Positions 26,477-35,700 of a DNA stretch of 45,274 bases are shown here, one piece after another. A program made the translations under genes and the position numbers. The stretch comes from Planctomycetota bacterium (GTDB lineage: Bacteria > Planctomycetota > Phycisphaerae > Sedimentisphaerales > Anaerobacaceae), in assembly GCA_025459125.1 (NCBI GenBank), contig JALORE010000013.1:1-45274 (forward strand), written 5' to 3'. Each line of letters opens with the position of its first letter. The first letter of the stretch is position 1. The notes below the pieces were generated by a model. That model was not told where the DNA came from, did no database searches, and was given only the letters and a program-made list of their open reading frames with translations.

Positions 26477-27949
26477 CTACCGGGACTTCTTCCCGGCTTT
26501 GTTCTTGGCTTTCTTCGGCGTCTGGGCCGTCGCCTCATCCGCGGGTTTCTCCGCGTCGCTCTTGCCCTGGCGGGACGTGGCCTGCAACTCGGTTTCCATG
26601 CCCCGGTCGCCCTGCTGGGCCATCCAGGCATCGAGCTGCCGGCCGAGACGGGTCCGGACCTCCGCGAGCTGCGGATCGTCCGCGCGATTTTTCATCTCGT
26701 ACGGGTCGGATTCGAGGTCGTAGAGCTCCTCCGCCGGCCGGTGGAAGAGCCATTCGACGCGTGCCGCCAGTTTCGGGTCACGCGCTGCATCGGCCTGCCA
26801 GGACGTGATCGGCTCACCCTTGTGGATGCCGCCGATGCTGTAGGTGTTCTGCGGCGCGAGGTTGCGGATCAGCTTGTAGCGGCCGTCGCGCACCGCCCGC
26901 ATCGGATACGGCTGCTCGTAGCCGATGATGCCGACGGTCGTGTGCTGCGAGAACACGTAGTCGCGGTGGCGGTCCGACTTGCCCAGCAGCACGTCGAGGA
27001 AGCTGCGGCCGTCGAAGCCGCGGGCGCCGCGAGCGTCGGGGCAGCCCGTGTCGATGGTCCGGGGGTCGCTCCCGGCGGCCGCCAGGAACGTGGGCGGCAC
27101 ATCCACGTACTGCACCAGCGCCTCGCTCGACGATCCGGGCTTCACCTTGCCGGGCCAGCGGACGACAGTCGCCACACGGATGCCGTTGTCGTAGACCGAC
27201 CACTTGCCGCCGTAGGGGAACGAACTGCCCTGCTCGCTGACGAACATCACCAGGGTGTTGCCGGCCTGCCGCGTCTCGTCGAGCAGGCCCAGCAGCGCCC
27301 CCACCTGCTCATCGAGCTGCACGATCTCGGCGTAGTAAGCGGCCAGTTGCTTGCGGGTGACGGCGTTGTCGTGCAGGTACGCCGGGACTGTCAGCCGGGC
27401 GGGATCGTAGCGGTCCTGGGGTCCGCGCGTCCACGGACCGTGGGGATCGTTGGACGCAAAGACCAGCAGCCAGGGCTGGGTCTTGTCGCGCGTGAGGAAG
27501 GCCTTCGTCTTCGTCAGGTCATCCGCGCCGGCAATGTGCTCGTAGGGGAACGTCGCGGGCGGACCGACGTGCGTCTTATTCTGCAGGGCGACGCGGTACC
27601 CGCACTCGCGCAGGTGCGTGAACATGCTCTTCGTGCCGTCATAGGCCCGCGTGTGATTCGGGTAGGCGCCCGCGCGGACGCAGTAGAGCCCGGTGTACAG
27701 CGCGTGGCGCGAGGGCGAGCAGGTCGTCGCCGGCGTGAACATGCCCCGCAGGTACATGCCCTGCGACCGCAGCCGGTCGATGTTCGGCGTGTACACCTCG
27801 CGGTTGCCGGTGAAACCCAGGTCGCGCCAGCACAGATCGTCGGCTACAATCAGAAGGATGTTCGGTCGCGCCGCGGGCGCCTCGGCGGCAGACAGCCAAG
27901 CCGCCGGCACCAGCAGCCAGGCAGCGAGAATGACGAGCCTTGTCTTCAC
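26477..27949 (-). CDS. S1 family sulfatase with SEQG variant metal site, secreted
   Basis: A 490-residue sulfatase of the heparan N-sulfatase-like branch. It has VADDLCWRDLG, CSPSRHALYTG (FGly Cys77), NKTHVGP in place of GKWHxG (Lys125/His127), SNDPHGPW and VSEQGSSFPYGGKW. The SEQG motif (Glu239-Gln240) stands where most S1 enzymes have the SDNG calcium ligands. The start is GTG 27949, preceded by GGAG with good spacing, giving VKTRLVILAAWLLVPAAWLSAAE as signal; codons further upstream lie in the AT-rich palindrome at 27971-28139. The tail is basic (TPKKAKNKAGKKSR). Confidence 0.9.
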   Translation of the reverse strand: MKTRLVILAAWLLVPAAWLSAAEAPAARPNILLIVADDLCWRDLGFTGNREVYTPNIDRLRSQGMYLRGMFTPATTCSPSRHALYTGLYCVRAGAYPNHTRAYDGTKSMFTHLRECGYRVALQNKTHVGPPATFPYEHIAGADDLTKTKAFLTRDKTQPWLLVFASNDPHGPWTRGPQDRYDPARLTVPAYLHDNAVTRKQLAAYYAEIVQLDEQVGALLGLLDETRQAGNTLVMFVSEQGSSFPYGGKWSVYDNGIRVATVVRWPGKVKPGSSSEALVQYVDVPPTFLAAAGSDPRTIDTGCPDARGARGFDGRSFLDVLLGKSDRHRDYVFSQHTTVGIIGYEQPYPMRAVRDGRYKLIRNLAPQNTYSIGGIHKGEPITSWQADAARDPKLAARVEWLFHRPAEELYDLESDPYEMKNRADDPQLAEVRTRLGRQLDAWMAQQGDRGMETELQATSRQGKSDAEKPADEATAQTPKKAKNKAGKKSR

Positions 27950-27970
27950 GATGGGTCTCCAAAAGAAGAA

Positions 27971-28139
27971 CGGAACACCGGAATATTGGAATGATGGAAT
28001 GTTGGAATGATGGGTGGGAGAGCCTGTGATCTCACAATATTCCATTATTCTAATATTCCCGTGCTCCAACTCTTCCATTCCGTTTTCCCATCTCTTCCAT
28101 TATTCCATTATTCTAACATTCCATCAATCCAGTGTTCCG
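27971..28139. repeat. Large imperfect AT-rich palindromic element built of GGAATRTT-like units
   Basis: Arms 27971-28013 and 28097-28139 are 43 nt each and pair at 34 of 43 positions. A third run of the same units (28033-28066) lies between them. The composition is clearly more AT-rich than the flanking genes. The right arm encodes the last residues (GTLD) and the TGA stop (28126-28124) of the sulfatase at 28124-29596. The left arm ends 22 nt before the next GTG start, so the element fills the 174-nt gap. Confidence 0.8.
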
Positions 28140-29596
28140 TAGTCCGCGCCGCTGAGGCTGCGCTCGACGGAGCGCTGCCAAGCGTGCAGTTCGCCGGTCA
28201 TCCTCTCCACAAGGTCGGCGTGCTGCGCGGCGAGATTCTTCTCTTCGCCCGGGTCGGTGCTCAGATCGTAGAGCTCGGTCTCGGCTTTTCCTTTCTGATC
28301 GTTCACGTGCAGCTTGTACCGGGCGGTCGTCCAGGCCGCTTCCCCGGCGAAATCGCTCGTCTTCGCCTGCGGGTGCTTGAAGTTGAGGAAGTCGATGGCC
28401 GGGTTGCGGGTTGTGGGCGTCGTGCCCCGCGTCAACTCGGGGTCCATCCAGCGCTCGTTCTTGCGTTCGGGACCGGCCGCGTATTTCCAGAACCCAATCG
28501 GCTGGGGCCGCTCTTTCATGGGGTCGTCCACGATCAGGCCCCGGAGGCTCAGACCATCGATGGGCCGCCGCGGATCGGGTGATTCTGCCCCGACGAGGTC
28601 GAGCAGCGTGGGGAAGATGTCCGAGCTGACACACGGGACGGTCGAGACGCGGTGCTGTTTGATAACCGCGGGCCATTCGACGAGGGCGGGCACGCGGAGT
28701 CCGCCTTCGTAGAGCGAGCCTTTGTTGCCGCGGAAGCCGCCATTGTGCGGGTCGCGGCTCTTCGGGATCGGCGTACCATTATCGGATGAGTACCACAGCA
28801 GCGTGTTGTCCGCGATGCCCAGTTCCTTCAACAGCGCACGGAACCGGCCGATCGCCCGGTCCATTGCGGTGATCTCAGCGAATCGGTGTCGCTGCTCCTC
28901 GTTCTCCACCTTGTCATACAGCCCGACATCCTCGGGCAGTCCGCTGTAGGGACCATGCGGCGAACCGAACCACAGGCAGACGAAGAAGGGCTTGTCCTCC
29001 TCGCGGACCTTCCGCACGAACGCGCCGGCCGCCTCCGCCACAATCAGCGAGCTTTCGCCTTTGTGAATGACCGGGTCGGTGCCATTGTGACTGAGCGGCG
29101 GGTTGATCTCGAAGAAGTTGTCATGGGAGAGGTATTCGTCAAAGCCCATCTTGCCCGGGTTCGTCGGGGAAGCGGCCTTAACCGCACCGACGTGCCACTT
29201 GCCAAAATGCCCGGTCCGGTAGCCGGCCTGTTTCAGAACCTGCGCGATGGTGATTTCCTGGGGCCGCGTGGAGTAGTTGGGCGCAAAGACGCCGGAACGA
29301 TTCGGATGCCGGCCCGTCAGGATCGCGGTCCGGGTCGGCGAGCATACGCACCCGGCCGCATAAAAGCGGTCCAGTTGGAGTCCCTGGGCCGCCATCTCGT
29401 CAAGGATCGGCGTCTTGAGATGCGGGTGGCCATGATACCCAGTCTCGCCATACCCCTGGTCATCCGCCAGGAGCAGAACGATATTGGGCCTGGACCGTCT
29501 CTGCGAAGCTGCTTGTGCCAGAGTCGATCCGGGCAGCAATCCTGCCGCACATGCTCCTGCGGCGGCCTGCATGAACTGCCTGCGTGTCCACTTCAA
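28124..29596 (-). CDS. S1 family sulfatase, Tat-exported, TTG start
   Basis: A 490-residue sulfatase with LADDQGYGETGYHG, CVCSPTRTAILTG (FGly Cys85), GKWHVGA (Lys133/His135), SPHGPYSG and SSDNGTPIP with [14 protein letters not shown] 29596 is the start: AGGAGG lies 6 nt upstream and the frame then gives the Tat motif TRRQFMQAAAG. The next ATG would remove the twin arginines. The C-terminal GTLD and stop are read from the palindrome at 27971-28139. The subfamily resembles the first module of the bimodular sulfatase (GHFGKWH, SDNG, L(Y/W)EGG(L/I)RVP); the substrate is unknown. Confidence 0.92.
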   Translation of the reverse strand: MKWTRRQFMQAAAGACAAGLLPGSTLAQAASQRRSRPNIVLLLADDQGYGETGYHGHPHLKTPILDEMAAQGLQLDRFYAAGCVCSPTRTAILTGRHPNRSGVFAPNYSTRPQEITIAQVLKQAGYRTGHFGKWHVGAVKAASPTNPGKMGFDEYLSHDNFFEINPPLSHNGTDPVIHKGESSLIVAEAAGAFVRKVREEDKPFFVCLWFGSPHGPYSGLPEDVGLYDKVENEEQRHRFAEITAMDRAIGRFRALLKELGIADNTLLWYSSDNGTPIPKSRDPHNGGFRGNKGSLYEGGLRVPALVEWPAVIKQHRVSTVPCVSSDIFPTLLDLVGAESPDPRRPIDGLSLRGLIVDDPMKERPQPIGFWKYAAGPERKNERWMDPELTRGTTPTTRNPAIDFLNFKHPQAKTSDFAGEAAWTTARYKLHVNDQKGKAETELYDLSTDPGEEKNLAAQHADLVERMTGELHAWQRSVERSLSGADYGTLD

Positions 29597-29614
29597 GAGA
29601 AACCTCCTTTCCTC

Positions 29615-29675
29615 GTAGGGTCCCTATCACGCACCATCTCGGCATGGCCGAAAGCGGTGCGTGATATGCACCTAC
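29615..29675. repeat. GTAGG...CCTAC palindromic element
   Basis: Bases 29615-29635 and 29656-29675 form an imperfect inverted repeat sharing GTAGG at the outside and TATCACGCACC inside. A second hairpin (TCGGC/GCCGA, 29639-29651) sits in the loop. Its outer TAG (29674-29672) is the stop codon of the GH43-like gene. It fills the 75-nt gap to the next gene. Confidence 0.75.
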
Positions 29676-32600
29676 AGTTCTATCGGGCCGCCTTCGCGGC
29701 GGACCTCGATCCTGCCTTTCTTATCCAGGCCGGCGAGTGACACCCGGCCCCGATCACGGGTATGGAACCGCACGCCGCGAACTGAGACGTCGGTTCCAGT
29801 CAGCACAGCATCCCCGGCCACGTTCACCTCCCCGATGATGACGTCGTTGGCGCCGGCCGACCGCGCGCCGAGATGCACATGGTCCAGGGTCATGACGGCT
29901 GTGCCGGACAGTTCCAGCGTGGTGCAACCAATGCTCAGCTCGTTTCGTCCGAACGTACCCGCAAGATGCAGTCGGCCGCCGCCCTGCATCAATTCGCAGA
30001 TGTGGGTGTCTCCCCGGACGGTGAGATCGGTGTCGCTGCCGGAGAAATACAGCCCCCACATGGAAATACCGGGTGGCTTGTCCGCCCGGCACAGGGTCAG
30101 GTTGCCCAGCTTGACCGGCTCCGCCAGATCGTTCGACAGGGCCAAGGCGCCCGTCAGGTTGTGACCGAGCAGAGAGACGATCAAACGTTTCGACTCTCCC
30201 AGCGCCACCTCGCACGGTGGGCCGTTCATCCCGATGTTCCGCAGGAATACGAACCAGTGCCCGACGCGGGTGTTTCTCAGATCCAGCCGCCACTCGACGC
30301 CCGGGGTCAGTGTGCGGGCATCATAGACGGCGGTAAGGGGCTGACCGGTTGGCAGATCGAGTCTCGTTTTGCCCCCCTTGTGGACATAGACGCCCAGGCC
30401 GATGGGGAAGTCGGAATCGATCAGCGTAATGTCGGCCCGACCCGAACAGATGATGGCATCGGGCCGCGGGCCGGCCCGAAGCCGGGTGCCTTTGAGCACG
30501 CCGCGGCCCTGCTGACCGTGGAAGCTGATCCCGTAGGAATATTGCACGGTCGTGTCAACGGCCTCCCACTCGCCCTGGTAGAGATGGAAGACCGTGTGCA
30601 CGGGCGTACCGTCTTCCGAGACGAAACCCCCGAGCGTGGAGCGCCGGGTGATGAGCCGGCCGCCCCGCCAGTCGACGAGATGTTCGCGCGACCGCGTGCC
30701 CAGGATCTCCACCCGGCAGTCTTCAAGCGTCAGCACCGCGTTCGGTTCGAGGACCAGATTGCCGTTGAGACGAATGTTCTGCCCGCGGACGGTCTGCACG
30801 CCGGTAACGACCCAATCCCCCTGCCGGATGGCAGGCTCGCGCACAGTCGAGGACTCAGTCCGGGCGGGGCGAATGATCAGGTCGTCACCGGTATCCGTGA
30901 TCTCGACCGGGACAAAGCCCGGCATGGCGCGAAACGGAGCGGTGCGGTCGTTGCCGAACAGGGCGGCGTTCCAACGGCCGGTTTTGTCCCGGAACAATAC
31001 GCCGTGACCCGCGTGGGGCACCGCCACCCGGCGGGGGCGGTAGGGACCCAGCAGGCTCTTCGCGCAGGAGTACATCATGTCGTAGGTGCCGTCGGCGCGG
31101 TTGGGGCCGCCGTTCCATTCGCCCGCGGTCAATACGTACCAGGGCCCGATCTTCACCAGGGTCGCCCCCTCGTAGCCCACCCGCTGCCCATCCGTCGGGA
31201 CGATCTTCTGCTCGGGGCCGTCGAACCCGTTCATCGCGGCGTTGAGCCTGCGAATCATGCCGTCCTGCCAGACGTAGTATGCGCTGCCGTCGGCGTCTTC
31301 GAACAACGAGGCATCGATCCGCTGGTCCACGCCGTGGTTCTCCGGAAAAGCCAGCTCGTACGGTCCCTCGGCCCGGCCGCTGGTGCTCTTGAGCAGGCCG
31401 TTCTTGCCGAATTTACCGGCGTTGATGCAGAAAGCGATCCAGTAGGTACCCTTGAGGTAGTGCAGCTCCGGTGCCCAGAAAAGACGATCCGGGACGCTGT
31501 TGTACCACTTCGATGGATCGGCCTCGGGCGTCCAGACCTGCCGGACGAACTCGAAGCGTTTCAAGTCGGCGGACTTCCACAGGTTGATGCCGTCCATGTT
31601 GCCGGAGGTGCCCGTGAGATAGTAGCTGCCGTCGTGGCCGACCATGATGAACGTGTCGCGAATCCAGGGCACCTCCGCCCGCTGGCCCGGGACCTTGTCC
31701 AGCGGCACGGCCCGGGCGAAGCCCATGCCCTGCTCGTAGATGAACGAGGTGTCCGGCCGAAGCATCAGGCCGAAGGGAAACCGCGCCGGCTTGTCCAGGC
31801 CGCTGAATCCGATCGGCCAGCGGGGCTCGGTCGCGGGGACCTGCTCGACCCGGAAGGCTCCCGGTCGGCCGACGAAGATGGCGCGGGGATCGGCCCCGGA
31901 GAACGTCGCCCAGAGGTCGCCCGCCCGGTCGCGGAACAGCGTCGTCTGGCCCGCGTGGGGAAAAGCCACGTAGAAATCGCTGTAGCCGCGGTCGGGCCTC
32001 TCCGAGGCCGCGACCAGCACATCGTCAACGCCTTGGGCCAAGCCGGTGCGGCCAAGGCCGTTCCGCATCAACCGGCCGGTGACGAAGAGGTGGTATTTGC
32101 CATTGATCTTCGCGAGGTGCGCACCGCGTCGGTGCTCGACCGACTGCTGTGGGCCGCCCCCTGCCATCCGCAGAGTGACAGTCTGTGCCGCACCGGCCAG
32201 TCCATCGAGCGGATTCGCGGCCAGGGGCGCGATCTCACCGGCTCCCATCACCCAATAGCACCGGCCGTCGTCATCCCGGAAGATCGAAGGGTCGGCGCCG
32301 TGCGACGTGATCTGCTTGCGCTCGAAACCGCCGGCAAGGTCGGCGGATGCAAACCGCAGCAACTCCGTGCCACCGCCTTCCCGTCCCAGCGCCAGCCAGA
32401 ACATCCCCTGGAGCCAGTAAATCTCCGGAGCCAGGAACCTCTCCACGTCAAAGTCCAGCGTGCGCAGCTTCCGCCAGTCGCGCAGATCCGTCGAGCGCCA
32501 GATCTCGACCTGTGCCGAGGCACACACCACTCCCTGGGCGACGGATGAGCCCGTCAGATAGTACGTTCGGTCCGGACCCGTACAGATACTGACATCGGTC

Positions 32601-32746
32601 AACGAGGCATCAAACAAAGGCGAAAGGGCCACTGCCTCCGGCGTGGGCGCCAGCGCCGCGTATTCCCGAATCACGCCATGCTGCGCGGACAGGGAAGTCA
32701 CGTGGGCAAGGCCTGACAAGGCAACGACATAGAAGAGTCTTCTCAT
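29672..32746 (-). CDS. Tandem GH43-like beta-propellers with C-terminal beta-helix-like domain, secreted
   Basis: A 1024-residue protein. The signal is MRRLFYVVALSGLAHVTSLSA. Two GH43-type five-bladed propellers follow (about 45-350 and 355-640), each ending in a recognisable duplicate, PHAGQTTLFRD and PHAGHGVLFRD. Propeller 2 has the expected triad: Asp364 (RDTFIM), Asp479 (IDASLFED) and Glu526 (YEGATLVK). Propeller 1 keeps Asp51 and Asp152 but has RRGAHL where the acid Glu should be (Arg207), so it is probably non-hydrolytic. Residues 650-1024 are a repetitive beta-rich right-handed helix-like region. GH43 enzymes are mainly arabinosidases, xylosidases or galactosidases; the specificity is unknown. 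The TAG stop lies in a palindromic element. Confidence 0.8.
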   Translation of the reverse strand: MRRLFYVVALSGLAHVTSLSAQHGVIREYAALAPTPEAVALSPLFDASLTDVSICTGPDRTYYLTGSSVAQGVVCASAQVEIWRSTDLRDWRKLRTLDFDVERFLAPEIYWLQGMFWLALGREGGGTELLRFASADLAGGFERKQITSHGADPSIFRDDDGRCYWVMGAGEIAPLAANPLDGLAGAAQTVTLRMAGGGPQQSVEHRRGAHLAKINGKYHLFVTGRLMRNGLGRTGLAQGVDDVLVAASERPDRGYSDFYVAFPHAGQTTLFRDRAGDLWATFSGADPRAIFVGRPGAFRVEQVPATEPRWPIGFSGLDKPARFPFGLMLRPDTSFIYEQGMGFARAVPLDKVPGQRAEVPWIRDTFIMVGHDGSYYLTGTSGNMDGINLWKSADLKRFEFVRQVWTPEADPSKWYNSVPDRLFWAPELHYLKGTYWIAFCINAGKFGKNGLLKSTSGRAEGPYELAFPENHGVDQRIDASLFEDADGSAYYVWQDGMIRRLNAAMNGFDGPEQKIVPTDGQRVGYEGATLVKIGPWYVLTAGEWNGGPNRADGTYDMMYSCAKSLLGPYRPRRVAVPHAGHGVLFRDKTGRWNAALFGNDRTAPFRAMPGFVPVEITDTGDDLIIRPARTESSTVREPAIRQGDWVVTGVQTVRGQNIRLNGNLVLEPNAVLTLEDCRVEILGTRSREHLVDWRGGRLITRRSTLGGFVSEDGTPVHTVFHLYQGEWEAVDTTVQYSYGISFHGQQGRGVLKGTRLRAGPRPDAIICSGRADITLIDSDFPIGLGVYVHKGGKTRLDLPTGQPLTAVYDARTLTPGVEWRLDLRNTRVGHWFVFLRNIGMNGPPCEVALGESKRLIVSLLGHNLTGALALSNDLAEPVKLGNLTLCRADKPPGISMWGLYFSGSDTDLTVRGDTHICELMQGGGRLHLAGTFGRNELSIGCTTLELSGTAVMTLDHVHLGARSAGANDVIIGEVNVAGDAVLTGTDVSVRGVRFHTRDRGRVSLAGLDKKGRIEVRREGGPIEL

Positions 32747-32772
32747 GATCTCCGTCCAGGCTACCCAGCAGC

Positions 32773-35700
32773 CTATTCCGTCACAACGCGTACCTTCTCG
32801 ACCTTGCCGCGCAGAGGATGGGGCGCGGCGTAGTCGCCCACGGCGGTCTGCGCATCCTGGCCGATGCTGAGATCATCGATCGGCTGCACCGGGATCAAAC
32901 CGGATGCCCGTCCCTCGGCCACGGTCCGGCTGTCGACGGCCAGCTGCATTGAGCCGTCCCGGTTTAGCCACGCCGCGATGGGAAAACGCCCCCCCGGCGT
33001 CTCTCGGGCGGTAACGGTCGTGAGCCTCCCGTTGATGCGCACGCCGAAAATAAGCCGGCCGTCCCGCAGCCACAGGGCATAGCCCTGCTGATTGCCGCCG
33101 TGGGCCAGGATGACGCCGTCGCGCGACTGGGGCTCGACTTCGCACGTGATCGCCAGCGGCTTACCCGCAATCTGCGGGGATGCCGACGGCTGACCGCGCA
33201 CGAAACAACGATCCGCCCACTCCTCCCAGGCTTTCGCGAGACGGGCGACCAAGTCCATCTCCCGGGCGGCCAAGTTGTTCATTTCGGTCGGGTCCGTCGA
33301 GAGGTCGTACAGTTCCCAGGCCTTATCCTTGAGGGCGACGAGCTTCCAGCGGCCTGCGCGAACCGCGCGATTGCCCTCGTGTTCCATGAAGATCGGACGC
33401 GGCGGCAGGGGTCCGCCCTTCAATACCGGCACCAGGCTCACCCCTTCGGGCGGAAGCACTTTCCGGCCTTCACGCTCCTGCGGATAAGAGGCTCCCGCCA
33501 GTTCCAGGACGGTCGGCATAAAGTCGGTGATGTGCCCGGCCTCGCGCGTAACCGTGCCGGCCCGGGTCTTGAGTCCCGCGGGCCAGTGCACGATGAGCGG
33601 CGTGTTGATGCCGCCCTCGTGGCCATAGTGCTTGTAGAGCCGAGACGGCGTGTTGCAGGCGTTTGCCCAGGCACTGCCGTAGCTGACGTAGCTGTCCGGT
33701 CCGCCCACCTTCTTCAGGTCCGCGCCGACATGCAGGATATTCTTGGGTCCACTGACCTCGTCGAAGCCCCACGGGTCCCACTCAGCGCAGGCGCCGTTGT
33801 CGCTGAGAAAGAAAATGACCGTGTTCTCGAATTGCCCGGTCTCCTTGAGCCGTGCCACGATGCGTCCGAGGGCCTGATCCATGCGATCCACCATCGCAGC
33901 ATAAACCGCCATCCGCCGGGCCAGGTCCGCACGACGATCGGCGGGCAGCGAATCCCAGGCGGGGTTGTCTCTGTCCGCCCAGCCGGTTTGGGCGTTGAAG
34001 CGGTTCTCCGGAATATGGCTGCGGGGCGTGAGCCTCAGATCGCCCGGCACCAGCCCCAGCTCCTTCTGGCGGGCCAGGCGCTGCTCGCGAATCTTGTCCC
34101 AGCCCTGGGCGTAGAGCTTCTCGTATTTGGCGATGTCCTCTTCCCAGGCGTGCAAAGGGAAATGGGCGGCGTTGAAGGCGAGGTACAGAAACCACGGCTG
34201 GCCGCTCCGGCGCGCCTCTCCGAGGAAATCCAGCACGTAGTCGCCGAAGACATCCGTCGAATAGAACGTGCCCGGCGCGTACATCCGCTTCACGCGGCCT
34301 TCCGGCAGACGGGTGTAGTGCGGGTCCTCCTGCCAGCAGGAGTTGAAACCACCGATCATGCCATAGAATTCGTCGAAGCCGCGTTGGGTAGGCGTGCTCT
34401 GGCGGCTCAGGTGCCATTTGCCGACCATGTACGTGCGGTAGCCCGCGGGCTTGAGCGCCTCCGGGATGGTTACGCAGTGGGCCGGCAGCACACCGGAGAG
34501 GTTGGGAAAACCCGCTTGGTGGGGATGCACACCCGTGAGGATGGCCGCCCGCGTCGGGCTGCACCGTGCCGAGTTGTAGAATTGTGTGAAACGCAGGCCG
34601 CCGCGCGCCAGCGAGTCGAGGTGGGGCGTGCGAATCTCGCCGCCATAGCAGCCCAGGTCCGACCAGCCGAGGTCATCGGCAAGAATGAGCAGGATATTGG
34701 GACGTACGGCTTGCTCTCTGGCACTCGTCCCGCGTTTCTTGGGCGCGGCGCGACGCTCGCTGGGGTGGATATCGTCTTCGTCGGGTGTGAACGGAGCCGC
34801 GTAGTCCTTTCCGGCGAGGCTGCCCTTACACGACTCCCGGAAATCGGCCAGGGTGGCCTTCATCGCGCGGACGGTCTGAGGCTGCTGGGCCGCGAGATTG
34901 GTCGTCTCACCCGGATCGGCATGCAGGTCGAAGAGCAGGTCTGCACTCTGGGCATCCCCCATATCGGTCAGCAGCTTGTAGCGGTTGTCAACCAGGGCCA
35001 TACGCGGCGAGCCCCGGGAAGCGGCAGAGCCGGTCCCGCCGGCCGTCTCGAAGGGAATGGGCACCGGCCGCTCGGTCATTCTGCCCTCGAACAGGGGCAC
35101 CAGGCTGATACCGTCAAGGGGCTGCGGCTGACCCTTCATCTTGAATCCCAGGATCTCGAGCGTGGTCGGGAAATAGTCGAGGGTGCTGCACGGGACCGCG
35201 GTCGTGGTACCGGGCTTGATCCGCGCGGGCCATTCGAGCAATCCCGGCACACGGATGCCGCCTTCCCACAGGCTGCGTTTGCGTCCCCGCAAAGGTCCGG
35301 CCGAACCGCGGGTGGTGCCTTGGTCGCCGGTGTTGCCCTCGGGTCCATTGTCGCTGGCGAACCAGAGCATGGTGTTTTCCGCGATGCCGAGGCCGCGCAG
35401 CTCTTGGCGCAATCGTCCCATCTGGACATCCAGCGCGGTGATGACGCCGTAGTAGTTCTGCTCGCCCTGGTCGCGGTCGGGATACATCCGGAGGAATTCC
35501 GGTCCGGCGGCCACCGGCTCGTGCGGCGCATGGAACCAGATCACCGCCAAGAACGGGGTCTTCGCGCCGGCGGCTTTGCGGATGAACGCCAGGGCACGAT
35601 CCATGAGCACACGCGAATCGCACCCTTGTAGGTTCTCGGTCTCGATCTTCCCGTTATGGTAGTAGGGATTGACGGAGTTGTCTTTCCCCGGGTCCCAGGT

